64,000 bases of DNA from Salinicoccus kekensis (GTDB lineage Bacteria; Bacillota; Bacilli; Staphylococcales; Salinicoccaceae): assembly GCF_900220995.1 (NCBI RefSeq), contig NZ_OBQF01000001.1, positions 248,001 through 312,000 on the forward strand. Reading direction: 5' to 3'. Shown here piece after piece: positions 9,982 to 19,648 of the stretch. The notes beneath the pieces were generated by a model, which worked only from the letters and a program-made list of their open reading frames with translations, did no database searches and was not told the origin of the DNA. Both the position numbers and the translations under genes were made by a program. Within the stretch, counting starts at the first letter, position 1; every line of letters starts with the position of its first letter.

Positions 9982-10842
9982 TTGGACAGGCTGCTTTATC
10001 AGAGGAATTTATCGGACCATACCATCAGGAGCTACGGGACGGACATCGATGAATTCCATGCTTTCCTCGAGAGGGAAGGCCTGTCGGTCGGGACTTTCAA
10101 ATATCCCGATGCCAGGAACTACTTATCATCACTTTATGATAAAGGACTTAAAAGAGCCACCGTCTCCAGGAAGATTTCAACTTTGCGCAGTTACTACCAT
10201 TTCCTGATTGAAGCCGGCGTAGTTGAAAACCATCCATTTTTAAGCCTGCCTTTTCCCAAAAAGGAAAAAGCCCTGCCCACCTTTTTATATGAGAACGAAA
10301 TCAATGCACTGTTCGAATCGCTCGATCAGGGCAGCAGGATGTATTTAAGGGATAAGGCGGTACTTGAGCTGCTTTACGCCACTGGCATCCGGGCATCCGA
10401 ACTGATCACCCTGAGAAGGGATCGGATAGATTTCAATTATATGATATTGAAGGTGCATGGTAAAGGCAATAAGGAAAGAATCGTCCCTTTCAATGAAAGT
10501 GCGAAAGCAAGTCTGCTTGAATATATAGAGCATTTCAAAAAACACATCGATCACAACGATGCATTGTGGCTCAATTACCGGCTTGAACCGCTGACGGTGC
10601 GCGGCCTGCGTCATGCATTGGATATGATGGTCAAAAGGAGTGCTGAAAACTTTGACCTTCATCCGCACAAGCTGAGGCACAGCTTTGCGACGCACCTTTT
10701 GAACAATGGTGCAGACATCCGGGCGGTCCAGGAGCTGCTGGGGCATGAGTCACTGCAGACGACCCAGAAATATACGCATATTTCCAAAGAACAGTTGAGA
10801 AAGACATATTTGAGGACACATCCAGGTAATCAGAAGAGGTGA
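9982..10842 (+). CDS. xerC: Tyrosine recombinase XerC
   Basis: XerC resolves chromosome dimers at dif with XerD. The C-terminal catalytic domain holds the full set: R137 in GIRASE, H229 and R232 in [15 protein letters not shown]255 in LLGHES and the nucleophile Y264 in TTQKYTH. From TTG at 9982, preceded by AAGGAG with 6-nt spacing, the protein has 286 residues. The frame stays open upstream and encodes INYKERF, which resembles the first helix of XerC, but no ATG, GTG or TTG precedes it. Either the TTG is used or an unusual AUC at 9961 is. It starts the xerC-hslV-hslU-codY operon. Confidence 0.94.
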   Translation: MDRLLYQRNLSDHTIRSYGTDIDEFHAFLEREGLSVGTFKYPDARNYLSSLYDKGLKRATVSRKISTLRSYYHFLIEAGVVENHPFLSLPFPKKEKALPTFLYENEINALFESLDQGSRMYLRDKAVLELLYATGIRASELITLRRDRIDFNYMILKVHGKGNKERIVPFNESAKASLLEYIEHFKKHIDHNDALWLNYRLEPLTVRGLRHALDMMVKRSAENFDLHPHKLRHSFATHLLNNGADIRAVQELLGHESLQTTQKYTHISKEQLRKTYLRTHPGNQKR

Positions 10843-10846
10843 AAAA

Positions 10847-11386
10847 ATGGCTATAAAAGGTACTACGATATTTGCGATACAGCATAACGGCTCAAGGGCG
10901 ATCGCCGGGGACGGACAGGTCACCCTCGGCAATCAGGTTGTGATGAAACATACGGCAAAGAAAGTGCGCAGGCTTTTCGATGACAAAGTCGTTGCCGGTT
11001 TTGCGGGCAGTGTGGCGGATGCATTCACTTTATTTGAAAAATTCGAAGCCAACCTGCATGCTTATAACGGCAACCTGCAGCGGGCGGCGGTCGAGCTTGC
11101 GAAGGAGTGGCGCGGCGATAAGATGCTGAGGCAGCTCGAAGCGATGCTGATCGTCATGGACAAGGAGACACTGCTGCTCGTCTCGGGCACCGGCGAGGTG
11201 ATCGAACCCGATGACGGCATTCTTGCCATCGGCAGCGGCGGCAACTACGCCCTCAGTGCAGGGCGCGCCCTGAAGCGCTACAGCAGCGAACTTTCGGCGA
11301 AAGAGATTGCTTACAACAGTCTGCTTATCGCAAGTGAAGTCTGCGTGTTCACAAACGATAATATAATAGTGGAATCTATCGATTAA
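10847..11386 (+). CDS. hslV: ATP-dependent protease peptidase subunit HslV (ClpQ)
   Basis: HslV is the proteolytic chamber of the HslUV (ClpQY) protease. The 179-residue sequence starts [15 protein letters not shown]. The catalytic residue is the threonine of GTTIFA (Thr6 or Thr7 before processing), so the enzyme needs removal of a short propeptide, as in Staphylococcus. [23 protein letters not shown] and [15 protein letters not shown] are standard. It lies 4 nt after xerC and 13 nt before hslU. Confidence 0.96.
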   Translation: MAIKGTTIFAIQHNGSRAIAGDGQVTLGNQVVMKHTAKKVRRLFDDKVVAGFAGSVADAFTLFEKFEANLHAYNGNLQRAAVELAKEWRGDKMLRQLEAMLIVMDKETLLLVSGTGEVIEPDDGILAIGSGGNYALSAGRALKRYSSELSAKEIAYNSLLIASEVCVFTNDNIIVESID

Positions 11387-11399
11387 AGGAGCGTTTATA

Positions 11400-12773
11400 T
11401 TGAAACAGAATTTAACGCCAAGAGAAATAACATCGAGATTGGACGAAGACATCATTGGTCAGGGCGAGGCGAAGAAGAAAGTCGCCATCGCAATGAGGAA
11501 CCGTTTCAGGAGAATGATGCTGGATGACGATCTCCGGGATGAGGTCATCCCGAAGAATATACTGATGATCGGCCCGACGGGCGTCGGAAAGACCGAAATA
11601 GCAAGGCGCATGGCAAGGCTGACGGGCGCACCTTTCACGAAAGTGGAGGCGACGAAGTTCACTGAAGTCGGCTATGTCGGCCGTGATGTGGAGAGCATGG
11701 TCAGGGATCTGGTCGAAGCAAGTGTCAAACTCGTCAAAGACGAGAAGATGAAACTTGTGAAAGATCAGGCGGAAGAGCTCGCCAATGAGCGCCTCCTCGC
11801 GCTGCTCGCCCCGGGCTTCAAAAAAGAGAAGACGACGACCAATCCGTTCGAGGCGCTGATGAACCAGCAGGGCACACAAGAGACGGAAGAGGAAGTCACA
11901 CCAGAAGTCAGGGACAGGCGCCGGAGCCTCCGCGCGAAGCTTTTGAACGGCTACCTGGAAGACGAAGAAGTGACGATTGAAGTCGAACAGGAACAGAATT
12001 CAATGGGCATGATGATGCCCGGCATGGAAGAATCCGGCATGCAGGATATGTTCAAGCAGTTCATGCCGAAGAAGAAGCATAAGCGCACCATGCCCGTAAA
12101 AAAGGCGCGTGAATATTTGAGCCGCGAAGAAGCGGAGAAGATCATCGATACGGACAATGTCAATGACGAAGCGATCAATCTGGCTGAAACGATGGGGATC
12201 ATCTTCATCGATGAGATGGATAAGATCGCCAAAGGCGGACAGAACTCCGGTGATGTATCCCGGGAAGGCGTCCAGAGGGATATACTCCCGATCGTCGAGG
12301 GCAGCAGGGTGCAGACGAAATACGGTGCGATCGACACCGAGCACATACTGTTCATCGGGGCGGGCGCTTTCCATGTATCAAAACCAAGTGATCTCATACC
12401 TGAACTTCAGGGCCGTTTCCCGATCAGGGTCGAGCTCGACAAGCTCACAGATGAAGATTTCGAAAAGATATTGAAAGAACCGAAACGTTCATTGATCAGA
12501 CAATACGAAGCGCTGCTTCAGACCGAGGATGTCACCATCTCATTCACCGATGAAGCGCTTGCCGAACTTGCGAGAACCGCCCATCAGGTCAACACGGACA
12601 CGGATGACATCGGTGCAAGAAGACTGCATACGATACTTGAGACGCTGCTTGAAGAACTGCTGTTCGAAGCAAGCAATATGCAGGGCGCACATGTCGAGAT
12701 CACGAAACAATATGTGAACAGCAAGCTGTCACATATCCAGGAAGATAAAAATTTAAGCAGATTCATACTATAA
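11400..12773 (+). CDS. hslU: ATP-dependent protease ATPase subunit HslU (ClpY)
   Basis: HslU unfolds substrates and threads them into HslV. It has an AAA+ Walker A GPTGVGKT (58-65), the pore-loop region [20 protein letters not shown], a Walker [12 protein letters not shown] after the charged I domain, and the family C-terminus LSRFIL that docks into HslV. The I domain contains a Met-rich run ([13 protein letters not shown]). The start is TTG with AAAGGAGCG upstream. At 457 residues it is of normal length. Confidence 0.97.
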   Translation: MKQNLTPREITSRLDEDIIGQGEAKKKVAIAMRNRFRRMMLDDDLRDEVIPKNILMIGPTGVGKTEIARRMARLTGAPFTKVEATKFTEVGYVGRDVESMVRDLVEASVKLVKDEKMKLVKDQAEELANERLLALLAPGFKKEKTTTNPFEALMNQQGTQETEEEVTPEVRDRRRSLRAKLLNGYLEDEEVTIEVEQEQNSMGMMMPGMEESGMQDMFKQFMPKKKHKRTMPVKKAREYLSREEAEKIIDTDNVNDEAINLAETMGIIFIDEMDKIAKGGQNSGDVSREGVQRDILPIVEGSRVQTKYGAIDTEHILFIGAGAFHVSKPSDLIPELQGRFPIRVELDKLTDEDFEKILKEPKRSLIRQYEALLQTEDVTISFTDEALAELARTAHQVNTDTDDIGARRLHTILETLLEELLFEASNMQGAHVEITKQYVNSKLSHIQEDKNLSRFIL

Positions 12774-12794
12774 ATCATAAAAGGGGAATTCCAA

Positions 12795-13565
12795 ATGAGT
12801 TCATTACTGCAAAAGACAAGAGAAATCAACACTTTGATCCAAAGCCATTCAGGTGTGAAGGTGGATTTCAATGAAGTATCCAAAAAAGTGAGCCGGGTGC
12901 TCGAATGCAACGTCTTCATCGTATCAAGGAAAGGCAAACTGCTCGGCGTCGGCGTCAATCACAAGATCGAGAATGAGCGGATCGTCGAAATGCTTGAAAA
13001 CCGGCGCTTTCCGGATGAATATGTGAATAAGCTGATGAGGATCAGCGAAACGACCGAGAACATCGATTTCAGCGATGAACTGACGATCTTCCCTACTGAA
13101 GATTCCTTCCAGGATTCCGAAACGACGATTTTACCGATCTACGGCGGCGGAGAGCGTCTCGGCACACTTGCGCTCGGCCGTGTATCGCAGCCGTTCAGCG
13201 AGGAAGATCTGGTCCTTGCCGAGTATGCGACGACAGTCGTCGGCATGGAGATCTTAAGAGAGAAGCATGAAGAGATCGAACAGAAGGCAAGGGACAAGGC
13301 AAGCATCGCAATGGCCATACGTTCATTGTCATACTCGGAGAGGGAAGCGATCGAACACATCTTCGATGAACTGAATGCGGACGAAGGCCTTCTCGTCGCA
13401 TCCAAAGTGGCGGACAGGGTCGGCATCACGCGTTCGGTGATCGTGAACGCCCTCAGGAAGCTGGAAAGTGCAGGCGTCATCGAATCACGTTCCCTCGGCA
13501 TGAAAGGGACATTCATCAAAGTCAAAAAAGAGGACTTCCTGCCTGAACTGAGAAAAGACAGCTAA
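12795..13565 (+). CDS. codY: GTP/branched-chain amino acid-sensing repressor CodY
   Basis: CodY is the global nutritional regulator of Firmicutes, binding DNA when loaded with branched-chain amino acids and GTP. The 256-residue protein has the N-terminal GAF ligand domain ([24 protein letters not shown]) and the C-terminal winged helix with recognition region [30 protein letters not shown]. It ends the xerC-hslVU-codY operon, the conserved location, and rpsB follows with its own promoter. Confidence 0.98.
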   Translation: MSSLLQKTREINTLIQSHSGVKVDFNEVSKKVSRVLECNVFIVSRKGKLLGVGVNHKIENERIVEMLENRRFPDEYVNKLMRISETTENIDFSDELTIFPTEDSFQDSETTILPIYGGGERLGTLALGRVSQPFSEEDLVLAEYATTVVGMEILREKHEEIEQKARDKASIAMAIRSLSYSEREAIEHIFDELNADEGLLVASKVADRVGITRSVIVNALRKLESAGVIESRSLGMKGTFIKVKKEDFLPELRKDS

Positions 13566-13571
13566 AGAGGT

Positions 13572-13600
13572 TTGATTTTAACCGGGATATATGGTATATT
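13572..13600 (+). promoter_or_regulatory. Putative sigma-A promoter of rpsB
   Basis: TTGATT (13572-13577), a 17-bp spacer and TATATT (13595-13600). The transcript would have a leader of about 108 nt. Confidence 0.6.
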
Positions 13601-13630
13601 ATTAAACGGCTAAAATTTGCCGATTACACA

Positions 13631-13688
13631 CAGTGTCATGAATGTGGGACCGGTTGCCCGGAAGGGTGGTTTCATCCAGTGACACTGG
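13631..13688 (+). promoter_or_regulatory. Structured rpsB (S2) leader with two exclusive pairings
   Basis: CAGTGTCA (13631-13638) is perfectly complementary to TGACACTG (13680-13687), closing a domain of about 57 nt. The distal strand can instead fold locally as CCAGT-GAC-ACTGG (13676-13688). The ribosome-binding site (AAAGGAGG) lies just downstream. This resembles an autoregulatory ribosomal-protein leader; the mechanism is inference. Confidence 0.45.
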
Positions 13689-13715
13689 AGGTAACAACAA
13701 AAGGAGGAAATTATA

Positions 13716-14492
13716 ATGGCAGTAATTACTATGAAACAACTGCTCGAAGCAGGTGTGCATTTCGGACACCAGACACGCCGTTGGAACCCGAAGATGAAGA
13801 AATACATCTTCACTGAGAGGAACGGCATCTATATCATCGACTTGCAGAAAACAGTCAAGAAAGTGGCGGAAGCTTACAATTTCGTCAAAGAAATTTCTGA
13901 AGACGGTGGAAAAGTCCTGTTCGTAGGTACAAAGAAACAGGCACAGGACGCCATCAAGGAAGAAGCCGAAAGAGCTGGACAGCTTTATGTCAACCAGAGA
14001 TGGCTCGGCGGTATCCTGACTAACTACAAGACGATCTCAAAGCGTATCAGACGTATTGATGAAATCGAAAAAATGGAAGCGGACGGAACTTTCGACGTGC
14101 TTCCTAAAAAAGAAGTTGTGGAACTCCGCAAAGAATATGATCGCCTGATCAAATTCCTCGGCGGTATCCGCGATATGAAAGAAATGCCGAAAGCAATCTT
14201 CATCGTTGACCCTCGTAAAGAGCGCAACGCGATTGCGGAAGCCAAAAAATTGAACATTCCGATCGTGGCAATGGTCGACACCAACTGTGACCCGGATGAA
14301 GTGGATTACGTGATTCCGGCGAACGACGATGCAATCCGTGCAGTACGCCTGATGACAAGCAAAATGGCGGATGCTGTTCTGGAAGGCAGACAAGGTGTTT
14401 CCGATGAGGAAGTTGCAGCGGATCAGAACATCGATCTGGAAGAATCAACTGAAACTGCAGAAGAAACGCCTGCAGAAGTTAAAAGCGAATAA
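13716..14492 (+). CDS. rpsB: 30S ribosomal protein S2
   Basis: S2 joins the 30S late and is needed for S1 binding and mRNA docking. The 258-residue sequence has [50 protein letters not shown] and [14 protein letters not shown], with an acidic Thr/Glu-rich tail. AAAGGAGG precedes the ATG. A hairpin terminator separates it from tsf. Confidence 0.98.
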   Translation: MAVITMKQLLEAGVHFGHQTRRWNPKMKKYIFTERNGIYIIDLQKTVKKVAEAYNFVKEISEDGGKVLFVGTKKQAQDAIKEEAERAGQLYVNQRWLGGILTNYKTISKRIRRIDEIEKMEADGTFDVLPKKEVVELRKEYDRLIKFLGGIRDMKEMPKAIFIVDPRKERNAIAEAKKLNIPIVAMVDTNCDPDEVDYVIPANDDAIRAVRLMTSKMADAVLEGRQGVSDEEVAADQNIDLEESTETAEETPAEVKSE

Positions 14493-14521
14493 TCTCTGAC
14501 AGACGAGATGATGATAATATC

Positions 14522-14554
14522 GGTGATAAGTTAACTCTCTTATCACCTTTTTTA
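14522..14554 (+). terminator. Terminator/attenuator between rpsB and tsf
   Basis: GGTGATAAG pairs with CTTATCACC around an 8-nt loop, followed by TTTTTT. Partial read-through probably feeds tsf, since I see no clear promoter after it. Confidence 0.85.
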
Positions 14555-14581
14555 AAATATTATTTCCAGGAGGATAAATTT

Positions 14582-15463
14582 ATGGCTACTATTTCAGCAA
14601 AATTAGTAAAAGAATTACGTGAAAAAACAGGTGCAGGAATGATGGATTGTAAAAAAGCACTCCAGGAAACTGATGGGGACATCGATGCTGCAGCTGACTA
14701 CCTGCGTGAAAAAGGCATTGCCAAAGCAGCGAAGAAAGCTGACCGCATCGCAGCTGAAGGCCTCGTTCATGTGGCGTCCAAAGACAATGACGGAGTGATC
14801 GTTGAAATCAACTCCGAAACAGACTTCGTTGCGCGCAATGAAGATTTCCAGCAGCTGGTCAAAGATATCGCAGACCATATCCTTGCAACAAAACCTGAAA
14901 ATGTTGAAGCATTGAACATGTCTGAACTCGACGGCCAGACGGTTGAAGAGAAAATGACGGAAGCCGTTTCCAAAATCGGTGAAAAGCTGACATTGAGAAG
15001 ATTCGTCCTTGCCGAGAAGACAGACAACGGCGCGTTCGGCGAGTATCTGCACATGGGCGGGCGCATCGGTGTCCTGACTGTAGTCGACGGCACGACTGAT
15101 TCTGAAGTGGCTAAAGGTGTGGCCATGCACGCAGCAGCACTCAACCCGAAATATGTATCTTCCGATCAGGTTCCTGAAGAGGAGCTCAATCACGAGAGGG
15201 AAATCCTCAAGCAGCAGGCACTCAACGAAGGCAAGCCGGAAAACATCGTCGATAAGATGGTTGAAGGCAGAATGCGCAAGTATCTTGAAGACATCAGCAT
15301 TGTAAACCAGCCATTCGTAAAAGACTCTGACATCACCGTCGAGAAATATCTTCAGAACCACGATGCGAAACTGGTCGATTTCGTCCGCTTCGAAGTGGGA
15401 GAAGGTATTGAGAAGAGAGAAGAAAACTTCGCTGATGAGGTAATGGGTCAAGTGAATAAGTAA
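14582..15463 (+). CDS. tsf: Elongation factor Ts
   Basis: EF-Ts exchanges GDP for GTP on EF-Tu. The 293-residue protein begins with a UBA-like domain ([22 protein letters not shown]) and has the Tu-contact motif [13 protein letters not shown], followed by the two core subdomains. CAGGAGGA precedes the ATG. The gene lies downstream of rpsB as in most bacteria and ends in a strong TTCG-loop terminator. Confidence 0.98.
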   Translation: MATISAKLVKELREKTGAGMMDCKKALQETDGDIDAAADYLREKGIAKAAKKADRIAAEGLVHVASKDNDGVIVEINSETDFVARNEDFQQLVKDIADHILATKPENVEALNMSELDGQTVEEKMTEAVSKIGEKLTLRRFVLAEKTDNGAFGEYLHMGGRIGVLTVVDGTTDSEVAKGVAMHAAALNPKYVSSDQVPEEELNHEREILKQQALNEGKPENIVDKMVEGRMRKYLEDISIVNQPFVKDSDITVEKYLQNHDAKLVDFVRFEVGEGIEKREENFADEVMGQVNK

Positions 15464-15465
15464 TG

Positions 15466-15491
15466 AAAAAGACACTTCGGTGTCTTTTTTT
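15466..15491 (+). terminator. Intrinsic terminator after tsf
   Basis: AAAAAGACAC-TTCG-GTGTCTTTTTTT: a stable TTCG tetraloop hairpin with flanking A and T runs. Confidence 0.9.
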
Positions 15492-15532
15492 CTAAAATTA
15501 GCTCATCAAATATCATAAGTGAGGGAAATATA

Positions 15533-16255
15533 ATGGCTGAATCTTCAACTTTCAAAAGAATTGTATTAAAGCTCAGTGGCGAGGCACTGGCAGGAGACGA
15601 TGGTTTCGGCATCAACCCCGCCGTCATTAAGAATATCTCGGAACAGGTGGTCGAAGCGAAAGAACTTGGCGTCGAGATCGCCGTCATCGTCGGCGGCGGC
15701 AATATATGGAGGGGCAAGACCGGCAGTGACCTCGGGATGGACCGCGGTACAGCCGATTATATGGGAATGCTTGCAACAGTCATGAACTCCCTTGCACTGC
15801 AGGACAGCCTGGAGCAGCTCGATTGTGAAACGAGGGTGCTGACTTCAATAGAGATGAAGCAGGTCGCGGAGCCGTATATACGCCGCCGTGCGATCAGACA
15901 CCTTGAAAAAGGGCGCATCGTCATATTCGCCGCCGGCATCGGCAACCCGTACTTCTCAACGGATACGACTGCAGCACTTCGTGCGGCGGAGATCGAAGCG
16001 GACGTGATCCTAATGGGCAAAAACAACGTCGACGGTGTTTATTCTGCAGATCCGAAGTTCGACAGCACAGCATTCAAGTACGATAATCTGACTTATATGG
16101 AAATGCTTCAGGAAAACCTGCAGGTGATGGATGCGACCGCTTCCTCCTTCTGTATGGACAACGACATTCCACTTGTGGTATTTTCAATTACAGAGCAGGG
16201 CAACATCAAACGTGCAGTTTCCGGTGAATCAATCGGTACGACCATCAATAAATAA
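15533..16255 (+). CDS. pyrH: UMP kinase
   Basis: PyrH phosphorylates UMP to UDP for pyrimidine nucleotide synthesis. The 240-residue amino acid kinase-fold protein has [42 protein letters not shown] and the acceptor-site [19 protein letters not shown]. It is the hexameric bacterial type, allosterically controlled by GTP and UTP in relatives. frr follows 22 nt later, the conserved pair. Confidence 0.97.
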   Translation: MAESSTFKRIVLKLSGEALAGDDGFGINPAVIKNISEQVVEAKELGVEIAVIVGGGNIWRGKTGSDLGMDRGTADYMGMLATVMNSLALQDSLEQLDCETRVLTSIEMKQVAEPYIRRRAIRHLEKGRIVIFAAGIGNPYFSTDTTAALRAAEIEADVILMGKNNVDGVYSADPKFDSTAFKYDNLTYMEMLQENLQVMDATASSFCMDNDIPLVVFSITEQGNIKRAVSGESIGTTINK

Positions 16256-16277
16256 AAACTTGGTAGGAGAGAATCAA

Positions 16278-16835
16278 ATGAGTGATGCAATATTAAAAGA
16301 TGCAAAAAGCAGAATGCAGAAATCCATTGAAAGCCTGCAGAGGGAACTTGCGGGAATCCGTACAGGCCACGCCAATGCAAGCCTTCTTGAGAGAGTGACC
16401 GTGGACTACTATGGTGCACCGACACCGGTGAATCAGCTGGCCACGATCGCAGTGCCTGAAGCGAGGATGCTGACTGTCACACCATATGATAAGAATTCCG
16501 TTGATGATGTCCTGAAGGCGATCCAGCAGGCGGACCTCGGCATCAACCCTACGAGCGACGGAACGATGATCCGCATCACAGTCCCTCAGCTGACTGAGGA
16601 GCGCAGGAAAGAATTCGTCAAAGATGCACGTAAAGAAGGCGAAGAGGCCAAGGTGTCCGTCAGGAACATCCGCCGTGAAGCCAATGATAAGCTTAAGAAA
16701 ATCGAAAAAGACGGCGAAATTTCAGAGGATGAGCTTCGCAGCTACACTGAAGACGTCCAGAAGCTGACGGATGACTCCATCAAGAAGATCGATACCCTCT
16801 GTGATGAAAAAGAGAAAGATATTTTGGAAGTTTAG
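16278..16835 (+). CDS. frr: Ribosome recycling factor
   Basis: RRF splits post-termination ribosomes with EF-G. From ATG at 16278, preceded by TAGGAGAGAA, the protein is 185 residues, the family norm. The frame is open further upstream into pyrH but without homology. Motifs: [34 protein letters not shown] and [22 protein letters not shown]. Confidence 0.97.
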   Translation: MSDAILKDAKSRMQKSIESLQRELAGIRTGHANASLLERVTVDYYGAPTPVNQLATIAVPEARMLTVTPYDKNSVDDVLKAIQQADLGINPTSDGTMIRITVPQLTEERRKEFVKDARKEGEEAKVSVRNIRREANDKLKKIEKDGEISEDELRSYTEDVQKLTDDSIKKIDTLCDEKEKDILEV

Positions 16836-16845
16836 CCAAAACAGC

Positions 16846-16871
16846 GAGCAGGTTGAACCTGCTCTTTTTTT
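16846..16871 (+). terminator. Intrinsic terminator after frr
   Basis: GAGCAGG-TTGAA-CCTGCTC followed by TTTTTTT. Confidence 0.85.
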
Positions 16872-16898
16872 ATGCATTCTTATGTTACAATAAACTGA

Positions 16899-16927
16899 TT
16901 GAGTCGATATAGGTATAGATGTATACT
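16899..16927 (+). promoter_or_regulatory. Putative promoter of the uppS-cdsA-dxr-rseP-proS unit
   Basis: TTGAGT (16899-16904), a 17-bp spacer and TATACT (16922-16927), 28 nt before the uppS ATG. Confidence 0.6.
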
Positions 16928-16955
16928 AATAAATATAATTCTTGTGGAGGACCAT

Positions 16956-17702
16956 ATGTTAGGTAGAAAAAAAGAACCGAAGTTGACGAAGGACTTACCT
17001 TTACATATAGCAATGATCATGGACGGCAACGGCCGGTATGCCCAGATGAAGAAACGGCCGCGTGTACATGGTCATTATGAAGGTATGCAGAATGTAAAAC
17101 GTATCACGAGACATGCCTCTGATATAGGGATAAAATATTTGACACTGTATGCATTTTCAACCGAAAATTGGAGCAGACCAAGCTCTGAAGTGAGTTATCT
17201 GATGAAGCTCCCGGGTGATTTACTCGGGACGTTTTTACCCGAACTCATCGAAAAGAATGTTAAAGTGACGATAATAGGCAATTTGGAAGGCCTGCCGAAG
17301 CATACAATCAAAGCGGTGACGAGAGCAGTGGATGAAACTGCGGACAATACCGGGCTGAACCTCATATTTGCGCTCAATTACGGGGGCAGGGATGAACTCA
17401 TACAGGCTTTCAGGGCGATGCATGAGGACATCAACAGGGGCAGCCTGTCGCTCGATGCGGTGGATGATGAAACCGTCGGCCGCTATCTCATGTCTGCACC
17501 GGTGCCTGACCCGGAAATGATCATCAGGACAAGCGGGGAATACCGGCTGAGCAACTTCCTGCTCTGGCAGTCTTCCTACAGTGAACTGTTTTTCACCGAT
17601 ACATTATGGCCTGAATTCTCTGCAGAGGAAATGGACGAACTGATAGAACAGTACAGAAGGCGTGACAGACGTTTTGGCGGACTGAACGATAAGGAGGAAT
17701 AA
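16956..17702 (+). CDS. uppS: Isoprenyl transferase (undecaprenyl diphosphate synthase)
   Basis: UppS builds the C55 lipid carrier for peptidoglycan and wall polymers by cis-adding isopentenyl diphosphate. The 248-residue protein has the catalytic motif IMDGNGRYAQ (Asp23), HYEGMQNVKRI, LTLYAFSTENW and the terminal RTSGEYRLSNFLLWQSSYSE. The usual Trp of the DGNGRWA motif is Tyr28 here. ATG at 16956 has GTGGAGG upstream; the open frame before it is promoter DNA. It starts a tight envelope operon: cdsA follows 2 nt after the stop. Confidence 0.96.
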   Translation: MLGRKKEPKLTKDLPLHIAMIMDGNGRYAQMKKRPRVHGHYEGMQNVKRITRHASDIGIKYLTLYAFSTENWSRPSSEVSYLMKLPGDLLGTFLPELIEKNVKVTIIGNLEGLPKHTIKAVTRAVDETADNTGLNLIFALNYGGRDELIQAFRAMHEDINRGSLSLDAVDDETVGRYLMSAPVPDPEMIIRTSGEYRLSNFLLWQSSYSELFFTDTLWPEFSAEEMDELIEQYRRRDRRFGGLNDKEE

Positions 17703-17704
17703 GT

Positions 17705-18499
17705 GTGAAGACAAGGACGATTACTGCTGTCATAGCATTGCTGATTTTCATTCCCATCATTATCATCGGCACCTGGCCGATGCTCATTACAGTCTATCTT
17801 CTTGCTCTGACCGCCTTATACGAGATACTGAAGATGAACCGTATACATATATTTTCCATCCCGGGCATACTTTCTTTGATCGCCTTATCGATCATCCTCC
17901 TGCCCCGGGCGGATTACCCGTTCCTCCCCATGGTCACTGAAGCGCAGATTGACATGATCATCGTCATGGCACTTCTTATGCTGAGCTTCACCGTCATCAG
18001 CAAGAACCGGTTCACATTTGTGGATATGGGGTTCTGCGTGCTTGCAGTCGCATACATCGGCATCGGGTTCATGTACTTTTACGAGACGAGGGAAGCCGGC
18101 CTGATCTTCATCCTGTACGCACTCCTCATCGTCTGGATGACGGATACAGGTGCTTATCTATCCGGCCGTGCATTCGGCAAAAGGAAACTGTGGCCGCAGA
18201 TCAGCCCGAACAAGACGGTGGAAGGCTTCATCGGCGGTATTCTTTCGAGCGTGCTGCTTGCGGTCATATTCAGCGTGTTCGGCCTGATCGATAACCCGAA
18301 TGTGATACTTCTGATCATTTATACGATGATACTGAGCGTGGCCGGGCAGCTCGGCGACCTGGTCGAGTCCGCATTGAAACGCCATTTCGACGTCAAGGAT
18401 TCCGGCAGCCTGCTGCCGGGCCATGGCGGTGTGCTGGACCGTTTCGACAGTTTTATATTTGTTTTGCCACTGATGAATATACTGCCATTGGTGAGCTGA
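17705..18499 (+). CDS. cdsA: Phosphatidate cytidylyltransferase
   Basis: CdsA makes CDP-diacylglycerol from phosphatidate and CTP at the membrane, the precursor of all bacterial phospholipids; pgsA, also in this window, uses its product. The 264-residue protein is largely hydrophobic with about eight membrane segments. It carries the CDP-DAG synthase signature SPNKTVEGFIGG and the terminal DLVESALKRHFDVKDSGSLLPGHGGVLDRFDS. The start is GTG, with AAGGAGG at the end of uppS as ribosome-binding site. Confidence 0.96.
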   Translation: MKTRTITAVIALLIFIPIIIIGTWPMLITVYLLALTALYEILKMNRIHIFSIPGILSLIALSIILLPRADYPFLPMVTEAQIDMIIVMALLMLSFTVISKNRFTFVDMGFCVLAVAYIGIGFMYFYETREAGLIFILYALLIVWMTDTGAYLSGRAFGKRKLWPQISPNKTVEGFIGGILSSVLLAVIFSVFGLIDNPNVILLIIYTMILSVAGQLGDLVESALKRHFDVKDSGSLLPGHGGVLDRFDSFIFVLPLMNILPLVS

Positions 18500-18518
18500 G
18501 TTTAATGGAGTGTGGATC

Positions 18519-19643
18519 ATGAAGAAGATTTCAATACTGGGAGCGACAGGCTCCATCGGGACACAGGCGATCGAGGTGCTGAAGGACAACCCGGACCGTT
18601 TCGAACTCGAAAGCCTGTCAATCGGGCGCAATGTGGACGGGCTGCGTGAGATACTCGCATCCGTCACCCCGAAGATGGTCTCCGTGATGGATGAAGCGGA
18701 CAGGAAAGCACTTCAGTCAGAGTACCCGTCGATCGAATTCATAAGCGGGGAGGAAGGGCTCCTCGCCGTTGCCGGGGACGACAGCGATATGCTCCTCACC
18801 GCAATCATGGGCAGCGTCGGCCTCGGCCCCACGCTTAAGGCGATCAAGATGGGCAAGGATATTGCGCTTGCAAACAAGGAGACGCTTGTTGCCGCAGGGG
18901 AAATCGTGATGCAGGAGGCGAAGGCGCACAATGTGGACATCCTGCCCGTGGATTCGGAGCATTCCGCAATCTTCCAGTGCTTAAGAGGTGAATCCCCCTC
19001 CGAGATCAAACGGCTCATCATCACCGCGAGCGGCGGTTCATTCAGGGATCTTTCAAGGGATCAGCTGGATGAGGTGACGCTTGCCGATGCATTGAACCAT
19101 CCGAACTGGGCGATGGGCAAAAAGATTACTATCGACTCCGCCACCATGATGAATAAAGGGCTTGAAGTCATCGAGGCGAAATGGCTGTTCGATCTCGACA
19201 TCGATAAGATCTCCACGCTCCTCCACAGGGAGAGCACGATACACTCGATGGTCGAGTTCGTGGACAACAGCATCATCGCACAGCTCGGCAATTCGGATAT
19301 GAAAGGCCCGATCCAGTTTGCCTTCAGTTATCCCGAACGCCTGCCGATGGACAACCCGCTCGATCTCGACACGCTCACACAGCTGAACTTCAAACCGATG
19401 GATTTCGATCGTTTCAGGATGCTGAAGCTTGCATATGAAGCGGTTGAAATAGGCGGCACGATGCCGGCGGTGATGAACGCATCGAACGAGTATGCGGTGG
19501 ACCGCTTCCTGAAAGGTGAGATTTCTTTTCTTGATATAGAAAAGATAGTAGAATTACGTATGAACGAACATAAAGTGATCGATGAACCTGATTTGGAAAC
19601 GATCCTTTATTATGATGAAATATTTAAATCGGACATGAGGTGA
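18519..19643 (+). CDS. dxr: 1-deoxy-D-xylulose 5-phosphate reductoisomerase
   Basis: Dxr converts DXP to MEP, the committed step of the non-mevalonate isoprenoid route. The 374-residue enzyme has the NADPH-binding ILGATGSIGTQ, LANKETLVAAGE, the metal-site DSEHSAIFQCLRG, ITASGGSFRD and MMNKGLEVIEA. ATG at 18519 is preceded by GGAG at 8 nt. Its presence in the uppS operon differs from Staphylococcus aureus, which uses the mevalonate pathway; Bacillus has dxr in this position. It overlaps or abuts the start of rseP. Confidence 0.97.
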   Translation: MKKISILGATGSIGTQAIEVLKDNPDRFELESLSIGRNVDGLREILASVTPKMVSVMDEADRKALQSEYPSIEFISGEEGLLAVAGDDSDMLLTAIMGSVGLGPTLKAIKMGKDIALANKETLVAAGEIVMQEAKAHNVDILPVDSEHSAIFQCLRGESPSEIKRLIITASGGSFRDLSRDQLDEVTLADALNHPNWAMGKKITIDSATMMNKGLEVIEAKWLFDLDIDKISTLLHRESTIHSMVEFVDNSIIAQLGNSDMKGPIQFAFSYPERLPMDNPLDLDTLTQLNFKPMDFDRFRMLKLAYEAVEIGGTMPAVMNASNEYAVDRFLKGEISFLDIEKIVELRMNEHKVIDEPDLETILYYDEIFKSDMR

Positions 19644-19648
19644 TAGAT

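Noticed and set aside
9840-10052. Small hydrophobic protein between topA and xerC
   Set aside because: It has no ribosome-binding site, runs across the xerC promoter and into xerC in another frame.
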